Position numbers and translations under genes: made by a program | From: Saccharina japonica | Lineage: Eukaryota; Sar; Phaeophyceae; Laminariales; Laminariaceae | Length of the DNA: 64,000 bases | Assembly: GCA_008828725.1 (NCBI GenBank) | Contig: MEHQ01003342.1 | Location: 10,417 to 74,416, forward strand | Direction of reading: 5' to 3' | The notes under the pieces: generated by a model | Databases searched by the model: none | What the model was told of the DNA's origin: nothing | Seen by the model: only the letters and a program-made list of their open reading frames with translations | Part shown: one piece after another, positions 11,012 to 20,803 of the stretch | Numbering within the stretch: the stretch's first letter is position 1 | Layout of the letters: the number at the start of each line of letters is the position of its first letter

Positions 11012-12034
11012 TCACCAATATTTCGCCATGTCATGTAATAAAGGTCCGCCCAGTCCCTCCCACCATTCCGTCGGCAGGGCAAGAACGCTTCTGGCTTGCC
11101 TCCGCGGGCGTGAGATACGACAACCAAACCTTACCTTGGGTCTTGCAGCAGCTGCCGCAGGCGAGCGAGGTTTTCTCGAAGAAGAAACAACGCGCTCTTT
11201 CGGTCCCTGGGAGTCACCACCACCACCACCACCACCGGCTGAGCCAAGTAACTTTCGCTCCAGAGCCGCGAACTCCTCCATCGCAACTTGTTCTGCGGTC
11301 TTCCTCTTCTCCTTGCTGCCGTTACTACTACTGCTGTTACCGTTACCGTTACCGTTACTAGTATTGCTGCTGTTGGTGTTGGTTACTTCTTCTGCCCTCG
11401 ACAAGCGACTTGCCGTGGGCGGCGGCGCCACCGAGCGCGAGGCAAGCTTACGCTCGAGAGCGGCGAACTCTTCCATCGCAACAGCGTGGGCGGATTTCTT
11501 CGGTGGGCGCTTCGTCTTGTCATCGGGCTGTGGTGTTCGGGGTTGAGGCTGCTGTTCACCTGGAGCGACGTCACCAGGGTGAAACGTCTCATGAGGAGGT
11601 TTTTCCAGGAAGGCCAAGGGGGGCGATGAAGACGCCGCCGTATTTCCGTTTTCTCCGTCGATTTCGGCAGCCGACGACGAGCGCTCTTCGGCCGCATCAT
11701 CGCCCGCGGAGCACGTGCTCCCCGCTTGAGCGGTGCCCGTGCTGGTTGCTCGTCCTTCTTTTGTGTTTCCGCTGTCCACCTCGCGGTTAGCGCCTCGGAG
11801 GGAGGGGTCGGCCGGCGGTGTGGTGCAAAACGGTCGTCGGGATTGTACCGGCAGCAGCAGTAGTAGTTGCAGTTGTTCGAGTGTAACCGACGGGGAGCGA
11901 AAGGAAGATGTTTTTTGTCGAGCAGAAGGAGAATATGGAGGAGTGTTGACTTGCAGTGCTGGCGTCGGGAGAGAGAGCGCGCGAGCAACAAGCGATCGCT
12001 TGCACGGCCACAAGCGAACGCCTACGCAGTACAT
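11012..12034 (-). CDS. Unknown protein with duplicated AMEEFAALERKL motif
   Basis: This is one of the longest open frames in the window, 340 codons. The sense strand is Ser/Pro/Gln-rich and low-complexity except for two copies of a helical motif, HAVAMEEFAALERKLASR and EQVAMEEFAALERKLLGS, separated by an Asn/Ser-rich linker. A basic Ala/Arg-rich tail follows. A good donor, AAG|gtaagg, lies at 11135/11134, so the last 41 codons may be intron, with further exons to the left. The first ATG lies 239 bp from the divergently transcribed hydroxylase ATG. I do not recognise the family. The exact motif repeat argues for a real protein rather than chance. Splicing at the 5' end is not excluded. Confidence 0.6.
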   Translation of the reverse strand: MYCVGVRLWPCKRSLVARALSLPTPALQVNTPPYSPSARQKTSSFRSPSVTLEQLQLLLLLPVQSRRPFCTTPPADPSLRGANREVDSGNTKEGRATSTGTAQAGSTCSAGDDAAEERSSSAAEIDGENGNTAASSSPPLAFLEKPPHETFHPGDVAPGEQQPQPRTPQPDDKTKRPPKKSAHAVAMEEFAALERKLASRSVAPPPTASRLSRAEEVTNTNSSNTSNGNGNGNSSSSNGSKEKRKTAEQVAMEEFAALERKLLGSAGGGGGGGDSQGPKERVVSSSRKPRSPAAAAARPKVRFGCRISRPRRQARSVLALPTEWWEGLGGPLLHDMAKYW

Positions 12035-12273
12035 GCGACGCTGCCTACTGGCGATAGGAGAGCGTACAGCAGTGGGCTAGAGAACTCAGACCAAAACTGA
12101 GACATGGAGACCAGCACCGATACGACGTCAAGTGTGACTGTCGTGGCCCCAGGTAGGGTCGGCCATCAGAACCAATTGAAACCCGCTCGTCTCCCCACCA
12201 AGATGTCGTCTGACATATCAGTACCCCGACACTCAGTTCTCGGCGCTGCCTCTACGATACAGAATCGTGTATC
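12035..12273. promoter_or_regulatory. Short divergent upstream region
   Basis: This 239-bp gap separates the ATG codons of the minus-strand AMEEFAALERKL gene and the plus-strand hydroxylase gene. It must hold both 5' leaders and probably a shared promoter. No defined promoter element was recognised. Confidence 0.45.
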
Positions 12274-14847
12274 ATGCCTGGCCCTAGAATTGTGCTGGGA
12301 GCTGTGGTGCTGGCCCCGATGGTGAGAGTTGGCTGGGTCTGACTGCTGCTGAGTCGGCGCTGTTGACGAAGATGGCAGTGCTGTTGAACATGACAAAGAG
12401 AATGCCAGGTCATCATCAAATGGCCTCAATCATGATGATATTCTCGTTACCCCTCCCTGCTGTGTCCCCCCTTTTGGCTATCCCGCTCATGCTTCCCGCT
12501 ACTTGTGCGTGCAGGCACTGGGTTTCCTCTCGCCAGTCTCCTTGTACACCCTCCCTCATCATGGCGGTGCTATCGCGGTAAGAGGCAGGGCCAAGCACCA
12601 GAGCGTCGGCGCGAGAAGAGTCGTGGCCAGCATGGCAGCACAAGAGCAGGAGCAGGAACAGAAGCGGCAGCGGCCGCTGCAGAAGCAGCCGATCGCGAAG
12701 ATGACCCCTCGACGAAAGCAGTTCTTTCGCATGGTGTCGGAAGGCCTCACCGTAGGCTTCGAGGGCCAGGACCTCACCAAGGTGGAAAACTTCGTCCGGT
12801 ACTGCAAGGGGGAGCTCGACTACGAGGCCCAGGGCCCGCTCCATCAGCCGAGCGAAGAGTACGTCGAGGGGCTGCGCGCCAAGCCGTGGTGGGAGCCGGA
12901 GGAGTTCGCGTGGGTTAGCGAGATGGAGGAGAAGTCGGCCATCGTCATCGACGAGTTCAACGCCTTCTGGAACGACCCCATGTCGGGCTTCGCGAAGGAC
13001 AGCATGAACATGAACATCATGGGCAAGGGCTGGAGCGGGGTGCGGCTGCAGCGGCTCGGCGACTGGCTGCCGGAGAACTGCTCCAAGTTTCCCAAGACCG
13101 TCGAGCTCCTCAAGGAGCTCGAGATCCCGCTGGCCGTGCGCGGGGTGATGTTCGCGCGGCAGGTGCCCGGGAGCGGGGTGTCGCCCCACACGGACGGGCG
13201 AAACTTCATTCTCACCACCCACCTAGGTAGGTCTTGCTATGTACACACCTCGTTAGGTCTTGCTGCTTCGTCGCTCTTTCATGCTTCCAGGCACTACGTA
13301 CTCTGTGCCGAGGACTGAGCGTTTATAAACAGCAGCAGCTTTCCCCCCAGGATAACAAGGCGTGCTGCGTGCTGGCGGGCGCGCGTGCGTGCTTGGTTGC
13401 TTGTTTTCTTTCTTGCTCGCTTTTGCCCTCGAACGTATTCCCTTCGCTTGGTGTTGCTTGCTTTGCTTGGTCTACTTGCTTGCTCGCTGCTCGCTTTTGC
13501 TTGCGAGCGTTCTTGCTTTCTTGCGCGCCTTTGCTTGCGAACGTTCTTGCTTGCTTGCATACCGGTACGCCTTTGCTCGCCTGCTTGCGAGCGGGCTTGC
13601 TCGCTTGGTGCCTTCTTATTTTTGCTGCGGTAGACACGCGGGACATACTGGCACAAAGTCTTGATTGTGTGGTACCACAGGCTCTCTGGTAGCTATAGTG
13701 GCCACAATACTGATGTTGCTTTGCCTAACCACCTACGTAGAGCTACTACTCGCAGGCAGTTTTTCAACAGATGCGCCGTGAATCGTGTGCGTGGCTTTGT
13801 TTTCTTGTTCGTAATCTAACAGCCGCACGTATGATGCATAGATAATCCTCCCGCTATTTTCGCGTCGAAACGTCGCTGGCCCGACGAACGAACCTCTCAC
13901 TTTATGGCCCTTCCTATTCAATTTTGCATCGCCGGCACGCGCGCTTCGCAGGGGTAGATGTACCGGAGGACTGCTGGATGCGAGTCGGAGAGGAGAAGAG
14001 GGTGTGGGAGAACGGCAAGGCCCTGGTCCTTGACACCAGCTTCGAGCACGAGACTCGCAACAACTCTCGGCGGGACAGGATTGTTCTCATCATCGACTAC
14101 TGGCATCCAGGTAAGGCCATGTAATGTTTTCACTTTTTTTTTTTTTTTGTGAGCTGAAGCGTGGTGGAAGATATTATCGCGCAGATTTTGTTTTCGTGGC
14201 CGCAGGGTCGCAAGCATAACACTGAGGTGTGAAAAGCGCGGCAATTTGTGGCTGTGGTGAGGAATTTAACTGAATAAGCGGACGGTTATTTATAGAAAAC
14301 GCGGCTCCTTAAGGGTGCCGAATGATGTATCGGGCGAAGCGGCCAGTATTTTTTTACCGATTGCACGTATGGCAGGCAGTGAAAAATGCTGATCAACGAC
14401 AAAGGTAAGCGATATGGCGGGAAGGAGGTGGCCCCACATGTTTCCCCCCATAGTATATAGAAGCAATGTGATCGAATCCACAGCGCCGTTTGCGCCGAGA
14501 GGAGTACGATTGGAGGCCTGATGCGGCGGCTACCCGTCTCGTGTTTGTCTTGAGAGCCGCGCAGGGTGAACGCTCTCTCTGCCTGCCCGAACCTAAGGTG
14601 GGTTTATTAATCCTAGGGGCACCGCCCGCTTTCTTGCCTGGTGCTGAGAGGGAGATTGAACCCGCGCCCTTTTTCGTTTGGCGCTCCTTTGCCTGACACC
14701 GACTGCGCAGACCTCACGAAGGCAGAGCGAGAAGCCCTGGCCTTCATCTACGATCTCCGCAACAAGTTCGAGTCCGGAGAGATCCCCCTCGAGGAGGGCC
14801 AGGGGGGAGGGATGTTCGGGGCGATCAAGCGCGCATTTGAGCAATAG
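12274..14847 (+). CDS. Aspartyl/asparaginyl beta-hydroxylase-like 2-oxoglutarate dioxygenase, plastid-type N-terminus
   Basis: Four exons (12274-12321, 12515-13226, 13952-14110, 14711-14847) join in phase to give 351 residues. Exon 1 is a 16-residue hydrophobic start (MPGPRIVLGAVVLAPM) ending at a gtgaga donor. Exon 2 follows a strong pyrimidine tract and continues ALGFLSPVSLYTLPHHGG, so the first 40 residues look like a signal peptide plus transit peptide. The catalytic half shows SPHTDGRNFILTTHLG (His241), LDTSFEHETRNNS (His286) and RIVLIIDYWHPD (Arg296). These match the two iron-binding His and the 2-oxoglutarate Arg of the Asp/Asn hydroxylase family. Animal enzymes hydroxylate EGF-like domains in the ER; the substrate here is unknown. 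The in-frame TTG at 12503 is not a start; it lies in intron 1. Confidence 0.85.
13380..13620. repeat. CTTG/CTTGCGAGCG-rich simple repeat in hydroxylase intron 2
   Basis: Irregular repeats of TGCTTGCTTGCGAGCG fill part of the 725-bp intron. The long frames on both strands here (Leu/Cys-rich or Lys/Gln/Ala-rich) are translations of the repeat. Confidence 0.8.
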
Positions 14848-16560
14848 AATCATGACGTCGTCGACGTCAACATTGAGTGACGCTCACTTACTTTTGTGCG
14901 TGATTCGTGTTGAGGGTCGTTTGCTTGTGTGTGCGGTCTAGGGACTGTTAAATGGGCCGCCCATGCGAGCAGGCCGTCACAAGTCACAAGAGGGGATGTA
15001 CGGCTATTTGATTGCAGTACGTACAACAAGGGGATAAGCGAAACGCGTTAGACAGACTGTAGTTTTGCCATGAAAAAAATCTGCGCACGCGCTTTTGCCT
15101 GTCCCTGACAACAAATCACAGGGGTTGTGTGCTTAAACCCCAAACCCGTTTTCAGGGTGGGTGCACGAAACGCCACTAATTTCATAGACAATTTTAACGT
15201 GCCTCTAACTACCGCGGCTGCCGGCAGCACATCTTTCGTCGTGACTCGAGCGCCTCGCCAGTGTACGTAGGTACACGCCCGGGACCCTGCCGGGCACAGG
15301 TTTCAGCGGTCGCAACGCCGCTCTCATGTCTTTTTTGCGGCACGCGAACCGTCTTGGCCACAAGGTTGTTTGGCAGTGGCCGCTGTGCTGTAGCTGTACG
15401 TTAGCACATTTTTGGGGTTCAGAGCGAAAGCGTGACGACAAAAAAAGAACAACTTTCAATATCGGCCGCTGCTTTGCTAGCGGATGCTGGCGGATGAAAA
15501 AGTAATTTTGGGTGTCCGAAGTGCAATGCAATGAGTCGTAGACGGCACGGGCGTAGCATGATTCAACTCGTACTGCTGTTGCGCGCTCACTCTACTCGTA
15601 GACGACCGAACTTCTTATTTCTTGTTGTGATCTCTGGGTCCGTCCCAAAAAAAACGTATTTGCCTCTCGTGGAGTCGCCAGAACATCACACATAACGCGA
15701 GCCGTGGCTGCTATTTGGTCGTAACGCTTTGGGAATAGACTGAGTGCCGCTTCATCCACGCAAGTGAAGAATAATTACGCTTGGCGAGCGGTGCATAGGC
15801 AGCCCTGCCTGAAGTGACGACACTCCCGCGCGACTCAACGTAAGCACATTCCGCGCACGGGGTGTGTTTTTGTGACACTTACGTTCACCCGGGGAGAAGC
15901 ATTGACCTCCCCGCTCATGAGACAAACTTCGTTTGCTTCATACACTCTGCCGCCATCTGGAAGCAACCGACCACAACAGTACCTGCCTCAGGAACAAGTC
16001 ACACAATTCGATCGCCGCTTTGACTAAAGAGTTAATGGGCACGAAATTCCTCTCTCTGCCGGTGACACTACTGTAACACGAAACAACTTGGGGCAAAACA
16101 CATCCAACGCACACACTACGTAGCACACAAGCACGCATACAAGACACCTAACGCAAGAGAGCAGGCAACCAAAAGTACCAAAGCCACCACAAAAAATACA
16201 CACACACACAAAAATACCACCTCCCAGCTCATGGGACACCGTTTTCGCGGGAGCGGGCGCTTCCCAATCAGATCGCGCTACCGTCAAGATCGGGCCAATC
16301 CCTTCTGTACACATTTTTTTTTCGCTAAGAATACGGCTTAACCCCTAACAGTAGTACTCTTAGCAACTAAGCTAGTTTGTATCGTTTTCAACCACAACCG
16401 CGACACCGACAATACAAGAAAAAACACCTCCTCTGCCTTGTCTCGATATATAGCTCCACATTAACGCTCTACAGCAGCAGCAGCAGCAGCAGCAGCGCCA
16501 GTAGAAGCATACAGCACGGGGTCATCGGAGACGCATTTGAAGAGGCACCCGCGAGCAGCA
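14848..16560. other. Convergent intergenic region
   Basis: This lies between the stop codons of the hydroxylase (plus) and MED21 (minus) genes, so it should hold both 3' untranslated regions. A CAG-type microsatellite lies at 16471-16495 next to the MED21 stop. No exon or mobile element was identified; the frames at 15205-15531 and 16024-16314 have no support. Confidence 0.5.
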
Positions 16561-19500
16561 CTATCGAGGAGCCGAGAGCATGTGATCCGCTAATTGGTCC
16601 AGATTTCCGTTGACCCCCTGGCTCAGCTTCTCCGCCCTCTCGACCATCTTGGCCAGCTCTACTCTGTGGCGCCTGCCCTCCTCGTCGAGACGCTTAATTT
16701 CCTGGCAGCGCGAGATCCAAGAAGTTTGGGTTTAGGAAATGTTAATACTGTAGTTAAAACCTGGCATCGAGATGCTTAATTATCTCCTGGAAGGGGAGAC
16801 TCACGAGGGCGTGTGGGTACAGGAATTTGTTTCGTGTCAGTGTGGGCATTATTCCGTATTATATTGTTATTTTATCAGCGAAGTACCTACCTGGTAGTAT
16901 ATCCGTGCTCCGTGCCAGTATTGGTGTTGTTTTTGCTCACGGACGGGAGTACATTCGCTTGCTGTCTCCCGGTGTGCGTTATTTTTCTTGTTGGGTTGGG
17001 TTGGGTTGGGTTCGGTTCTACGCTTTCGAGCATTGTTAAAGACCGATTCGGTTCCGAACCGTCGCCTTGGTTTCCCCTTCGGAACGGATCGGTTCCATGT
17101 CCTCACGAAGGGGTTGGAATTCTCGGTTATTAGAGAACCGCTCGAAGGGGAGAAAAAAGCACGGTCCCCTCGCAGTCGGCACAGGTGCTTTTTAATCGTA
17201 TCAGAACCGAGCGATCAGCCCGAAGATTCAGGATTTGTTTACTACGAGTACTGGTATAATCTGTATTTCTATTTTTTTAGCACGTACATATCAGGTACAA
17301 GGGGCTTCGCCGGCGGCCTGGACGGCCGCCGGTCGCAGCCTTGCGTGATGCCGGAACGTTAGCAGCATTGTAGCGAAGGACGGGGCGGGGGTCAGACGTA
17401 ATGCCAAGAGTTATACACGTTTTTAGTTAGCAGCAGCGTTGTGTCGAAGGATGGAAATCAGACGTACTGCCAAGAGTTGAGAGCGCTCTGCACACTGCCC
17501 ACGGAGAGTGGCAACCGTACTCGTAATACATGTGATACTGCTGCTGCTGCTGTACTCATATACGTGTGTGCTCGTATGTATCTTGGTCACAAGCCTGACA
17601 CATGCGCATTGTATGCTGTACACGGTGTGGGCCTACACACCTACTACGAGTACACATCTTCGAAATTCGAAACAGGCGAACAACGGCGACAACAGCAACA
17701 TCAACTGATACATGCTGCGTGTATCTTTGATAGTGGTCATACATATCCAACCCACATACTTGTGATGCTCACTGCTCGTGGTAGGTACTGTTGTAGTACA
17801 GCAGTAGTAGTACTGATACATACATGTTGTCGATATATACCCGATGCACGTGTACATCTACGCGTCTCCTATACGTCTGAGAACAAAAAACAAAAACGGT
17901 AAAAAACGACAAAAAAACGTGTTTCCCCATCCCCGTTTGCCAATGCCATTTTTTTACGCTGAAACCCTCAACAGCATGCAGCGCGTAGTCCGCTAAAAAG
18001 GTGCGATCACAGCTGCTGCTGTACAAATCATAGGAGCTCCGCAACAACATTGACAGTGCATGAGCTGCTAGTCTCTTATCACACGTGCTACTTGCTGTAG
18101 ACTACATACATACATACGTACACGTATGCGTACAGCAGCAGGAGCTCTCTCTCGGCGAAAAAAATATTGATGGCAGTTCTCGACAAAGCCTGGGTGGCAT
18201 GTATGTGTTCTCGGGGCGTCTCAGATCTGAGCACACAGCCTCCCGCGCAGGCCTCCACCATGTTGACGGCGGCCGGGAAGCCGACCCCCCCCACGGGTCG
18301 GAGGTCAGAGAACACGTACGTGAAAAAACCACGCGAAGATATAGGCGTTGTCGGTGGGCAATGTGCCCAAACGCTCACAGGGCACGATTTTTCGTAGATC
18401 TCGTCGTAGATCTCGACGTCGAGGCCTCGCGCGCGCGCTACGGCGCCGAGCGGGCGGATCAGCTAAGCCGGCGGTTGCAGGCGAGGCGGGGGCACGCCTC
18501 AGCGAAGAAATCGCGCGGAAAGGCGATCAGAGGCTGGAGATATCCGCAGACCTAAGGATGTGCATATGTGATAAGCGAACTAAGATATATAGATTTATGT
18601 GACGAATCATGGGTCCTTTGTGCGAGAGACTCAAGAAGTTCATGGTCGGAAATAAAAAGTCGCTGCTTCTTTCTACATATATATCATACGTGCATGCGGC
18701 TCCGCAGGTGCAGATCCGCGGTGTCATTCATTCTACTACGCTGTTCAATAGATTCGAACCGTATCAAAGAAATACCGCATTAATGGATCTGAACAGCACT
18801 TCTTTGTTCTTACGGTTCGGCTCGGTTCGGTTCTGTGCTGCTGAGAGCCTCACGGACCAGTTCGGGTCGGATCTTGCCATTCAAAACAGCTCGTTCGATT
18901 CGGTGCGGCTTCGTGATTTCTATGTTGACACGGGTCGGTTTGGTTCGTTCGGTTAGAAGAGCGAAATGCAAAAATCCTCAAGTTCCGTTCGATTCATTTA
19001 TCCGACAGCGAATATCTTACGACGGATCGAGTCGGTTCCGAACCAGAGCCGGAACCGAACCGAACCGATTCGAACCGAACCGATTAGAACCGGACCGAAC
19101 CGAACCGAATGGGCGGAAAACAGCGCTGGTATTTAGGGGTGTGCTTGTTCTTCTGCGGGTACTGTGTCGTTTTTGTCGTCTGATGAAAAGTCGGTATGTG
19201 GGTTACGGGATGGGAGTATTACCGCCGTGCATCCTTGTAGTCTTGTTCTTTGTGCGAGAGGAAAGGACGACGACCTCGTACATATAATACGAGTACGAGT
19301 ATAAATAGTATCGCCCGAATGCCAGTACGTTGCACGTGTTATCGTTCGAGACGTGTTTGCGGCAAGGGGCGAATGGCATTCAAAGCTTCATAACCGAAAG
19401 GATCGAATCGCACTTTGTTCGCCGGTCGACTCTTGCCTCTTGTTTCCAAGTGCACCGCTGTACGTGCGCATCTTTTCCGGACGTGTTTCGCGTAAACGGG

Positions 19501-20264
19501 ATGATAGTAACGTATCCATCACCACGTCAGGGGCGAACGTGAAAGACAAAAGTGCTGTAACAAGCGATCGTCACCAATGTCTTCCAACGTCGTCTTGAAA
19601 ACGAGATACCTGTCGTCTACTGCTAAGGTGCTGCTCGAATGATGTGATAGACACTGACTGCTGTAACTGCTGGTACTCTGCTGTGTTGTTCTGCTGCCAT
19701 GGCTCGTCTACCAATTGCCTTTTGCCTTGTGTGTGATACGATGCGCTCACATCAGATACACACACTTGGTGTTGCAGTATCAGAGCACACACAGCAGCGG
19801 TACCAGTATGTACGAACTTCTGTACCTTTACCGGTACCGGGTGCCAGCACCAGGTACCAGTATGTTACCAACAGGCCAGCAGGCGTACGTGTACGAGTAC
19901 TACTGTACGATAGCTCTTGCTGGCGATGCCGCAAACGAACATCACACCACCTCCATCTCCTGGTCTTCGCTCAGCTCACCTCCATCTGCTGGTCTTCGCG
20001 CAGCTCGGCCCCAGGGAGCACATCGATGAGGCCATCCAAATTTCTTGCCTGCGTCAGCACCCCCTCCGCCAGCGCCTGGACCTGATTGTGCCAAGCAGTG
20101 CCGGTGGCAACCGCCCGCCTTATGACTACAGACTCTGCGCCTTGCTGCGGCACGACGCCCTTGACCTCGGAGAAAGGGATCAATCGAAGAGAATCAAACA
20201 TGCTGAGCGCTAGCTGATCCACGGATTCCTGCATGGCAGAAACTGCATCTTTGTCCTCGTCCAT
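16561..20264 (-). CDS. MED21: Mediator complex subunit 21
   Basis: Two minus-strand exons, 20264-19980 (95 codons) and 16701-16561 (46 codons plus TAG), join in phase 0 to give 141 residues, the normal size for MED21. The start MDEDKDAVSAMQESVDQLAL matches the family's MDxVTQLQDxVDxLA beginning. Exon 1 ends NLDGLIDVLPGAELREDQQM-E, matching the conserved LIDSLP segment. Exon 2 is a coiled coil, EIKRLDEEGRRHRVELAKMV and onward. MED21 is an essential middle-module subunit that dimerises with MED7 and links activators to RNA polymerase II. The intron is 3.28 kb. A 29-bp tandem duplication (19951-20008) has its boundary exactly at the exon 1 donor. The start lies 539 bp from the divergent PSI gene. 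Confidence 0.88.
16980..17215. repeat. GGTTC/GAACC foldback repeat, copy 1
   Basis: Tandem GGGTT/GGTTC words, then GAACCG words and a GGATCGGTTCC core, allow a long imperfect hairpin. It is in the MED21 intron and related in composition to 18813-19110. Confidence 0.6.
18100..18540. other. GC-rich coding-like island in the MED21 intron
   Basis: The GC-rich stretch contains short minus-strand segments with plausible splice edges, for example LDVEIYDEIYEKSCP before a gtgagcg donor and DLRRPENTYMPPRLCREL after a gctcag acceptor. The plus strand also stays open here. Neither reading links to the MED21 phase, and no family was recognised. It could be a small nested gene, a gene fragment or chance. 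Confidence 0.25.
18813..19110. repeat. GGTTC/GAACC foldback repeat, copy 2
   Basis: The left arm has GGTTCGGCTCGGTTCGGTTC and the right arm has runs of GAACCGAACCGAACCGATTC, with about 200 bp of unrelated sequence between. The arms are complementary, so the stretch can fold back on itself. Confidence 0.7.
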
Positions 20265-20803
20265 TGGCAATATATTATCTAGGATGTCGACTTCAGGAAA
20301 CGTGGCAGAGCTTACCTGCACCTGACCAGGCACACACACAGCACAACCACCACTGCAACTTAGAGGATAATCGTACCCTACCAAAGTAGGCCTTTCAAAT
20401 TAATACAAACTCCCGGAATTAAAAACGTAACAACGTAACAAACCAACTCAAAGCCGAGGAAGACGACGAGCGCGGTCTTGTGCAGTCAGCGTAACTGCCG
20501 TGGTCCAGACCCCCCTCGTCTATACTGAGGGTTCTTCGGCGCACGGCCTGCTTACTTCAGGGGGGCTGCTGACTCCGGACGAAGGCGTCTGAAGCGCGGA
20601 AATTGGACTCAATCCTTGTTGAAGCTGCAAGTAGCAGTGTAGCAGAGTAGGCCCTCTATACCTCGGCTACGAGTAGAAAACTCGGTGTCGGTAGGGGGTC
20701 ACACAGGCCGGTGTGCCTCTCCCACTTCCTCCTTCTCTTCCACCGGCGGGCTGGACGTACACCGAAGCCGGCCGGACCTGCGCTGGAACAACCGCTGAGC
20801 GCG
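20265..20803. promoter_or_regulatory. Divergent upstream region of MED21 and the PSI gene
   Basis: This 539-bp gap between two head-to-head start codons holds both promoters and leaders. It contains a pyrimidine-rich stretch around 20720-20745. No specific control element was identified. Confidence 0.4.

Noticed and set aside
12416-13222. Long minus-strand frame of 268 codons
   Set aside because: It is the antisense shadow of hydroxylase exon 2, caused by high GC and codon structure.
12503-13318. Hydroxylase start at an in-frame TTG (12503)
   Set aside because: The codon lies in a pyrimidine-rich acceptor region. Splicing from the ATG exon at 12274 gives a signal peptide and the correct phase.
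13294-13692. Overlapping frames on both strands in hydroxylase intron 2
   Set aside because: Products of CTTG-type repeats; the flanking exons join in phase without them.
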